NCBI GenBank assembly: GCA_030037575.1
Contig: JASHRB010000732.1
Span: 1 to 5,820 of the forward strand
Reading direction: 5' to 3'
Source of the DNA: Candidatus Sulfotelmatobacter sp.
GTDB lineage: Bacteria > Acidobacteriota > Terriglobia > Terriglobales > Acidobacteriaceae
Length of the DNA: 5,820 nucleotides
Positions within the stretch are counted from its first letter, which is position 1; every line of letters begins with the position of its first letter. A program made the position numbers and the translations under genes. Below the pieces are notes generated by a model. That model ran no database searches. It had not been told where the DNA came from and saw only the letters and a list, made by a program, of their open reading frames with translations. Shown piece after piece: positions 5,108 to 5,820 of this stretch.

Positions 5108-5820
5108 ATGTACCACCGAGTATGCGGGAAAGCTCTTGGCCGCGCGCTGTCCGCTTGTGCCTGCGCGCTGTCTTGCTCGGTCGCGGCGGCCTCTCAAACT
5201 GATCGTGGATCGAAAGTCCCTACCTCATCTGAGCCGGTGATTCGCTGGAGCGAAGAAACACCTGGATGCACGTTTTCTCGGGGCGCAGACGGCAAATACG
5301 GTTTCGGACTTTGGTCGGGAGACATGGGTATCATCTTGTCCGTCGATGCGCGCGAGGTGCAACTGCTTCGCCATCGCATCGAACCCATCTTTAGCGTTTT
5401 CCTCACAGTTCGCTACCGCGGAGCTGCCAGTCTGGACGAAGCTCCCGACAACATCACGTTGCAGTTCGTGAAGCATTTCAAAGTCGTGCAGTCGTCTGTC
5501 GACACCGATTCTTACGCGCAGAAGATCCAGGCAGACGCAGAGGCTCTCGATGACGAGACGCGGCGGGCCATCGCAAAACGCCCCGAAGAGAAGCAGGCCC
5601 GGCAGGGTCGGCTACAGGAGTATCAGAAATCGGCTGACGAATTGATTGAGTTCCTCAACAGCAATAGCCTGCGCGGGGCACACCTCGATCGCGCCATGCC
5701 GGAAGTTCGCGGCTGGGTATTCTTCAATACCGACACCAAGTGGCTTGGGAAATGGAAGGCACAGGAGCAATTTGTTTTGCGCTTTCCGATCGCCGGAAAA
5801 ATCTTCGAATTTCCCTTCAC
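5108..5820 (+). CDS. Secreted protein of unrecognised family, N-terminal part (continues past the window)
   Basis: ATG 5108 opens a frame without stops to the right edge: 237 codons plus two bases. The first 29 residues form a plausible signal peptide: MYHRVCGKALGR, then a small-residue hydrophobic core rich in Ala and Cys, ending SVAAA before SQTDRG. LSAC at 14-17 fits a lipobox, but the hydrophobic stretch before it is too short, so ordinary Sec export is preferred. The body has beta-like strands (MGIILSVDAREVQL, IFSVFLTVRYRG, NITLQFVKHFKVVQ). A strongly charged helical, probably coiled-coil stretch follows at about 134-186 (YAQKIQADAEALDDETRR, EEKQARQGRLQEYQKSADEL). Strands then resume (VRGWVFFNTD, QFVLRFPIAGKIFEFPF). 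This suggests a beta domain with a helical insertion. I do not recognise the family or see catalytic residues. The 7-base gap and a weak GGAA (5094-5097) suggest co-transcription and perhaps translational coupling with the Ig-like gene. Confidence 0.8.
   Translation, partial: MYHRVCGKALGRALSACACALSCSVAAASQTDRGSKVPTSSEPVIRWSEETPGCTFSRGADGKYGFGLWSGDMGIILSVDAREVQLLRHRIEPIFSVFLTVRYRGAASLDEAPDNITLQFVKHFKVVQSSVDTDSYAQKIQADAEALDDETRRAIAKRPEEKQARQGRLQEYQKSADELIEFLNSNSLRGAHLDRAMPEVRGWVFFNTDTKWLGKWKAQEQFVLRFPIAGKIFEFPF

Noticed and set aside
5147..5158. LSAC lipobox in the signal peptide of the last gene.
   Set aside because: The hydrophobic stretch before this Cys is only a few residues, too short for a type II signal peptide; cleavage after SVAAA is more likely.

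Overview
The window looks like a piece of an Acidobacteriota chromosome (Terriglobia-like). This rests on family knowledge: moderately high GC, a large secreted protein with an SBBP beta-propeller behind a FEENKGQ-type N-terminal domain, and bacterial Ig-like domains followed by a C-terminal membrane hairpin and a PACG cysteine motif. No marker gene fixes the taxonomy. All four genes lie on the + strand. No RNA gene, CRISPR array, transposon or tRNA was seen.

Layout. (1) 2-412: the 3' end of a TPR protein with three 34-residue repeats. (2) 413-747: a non-coding gap with a strong hairpin just after the TPR gene, a G/C palindrome near 564 and a second hairpin near 600. (3) 748-3867: a secreted protein of about 1040 residues with a signal peptide, a Pro-rich linker, a DUF7948-like domain, seven SBBP blades, most of an Ig-like domain, a two-helix membrane hairpin ending in IPAC, an FN3 domain, and a short strand pair that looks like the missing end of the Ig domain. 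(4) 3868-4095: a rho-independent-type terminator, then a fair sigma70-type promoter. (5) 4096-5100: a secreted protein with one complete Ig-like domain and a second one interrupted by a membrane hairpin ending in MPAC. (6) 5108 to the right edge: a secreted protein of unrecognised family, 7 bases downstream and probably co-transcribed.

The most interesting pattern is shared by the two large proteins. In each, an Ig-like domain is broken before its last strands by a segment that resembles a transmembrane helix followed by an internal lipoprotein signal peptide. In the first protein a whole FN3 domain is inserted there as well. A run of nine G in the first gene lies exactly between the Ig portion and the hairpin, so a one-base slip would remove the membrane part. 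I infer a cell-envelope or surface role for genes 3, 5 and 6; substrates and partners cannot be read from the sequence.
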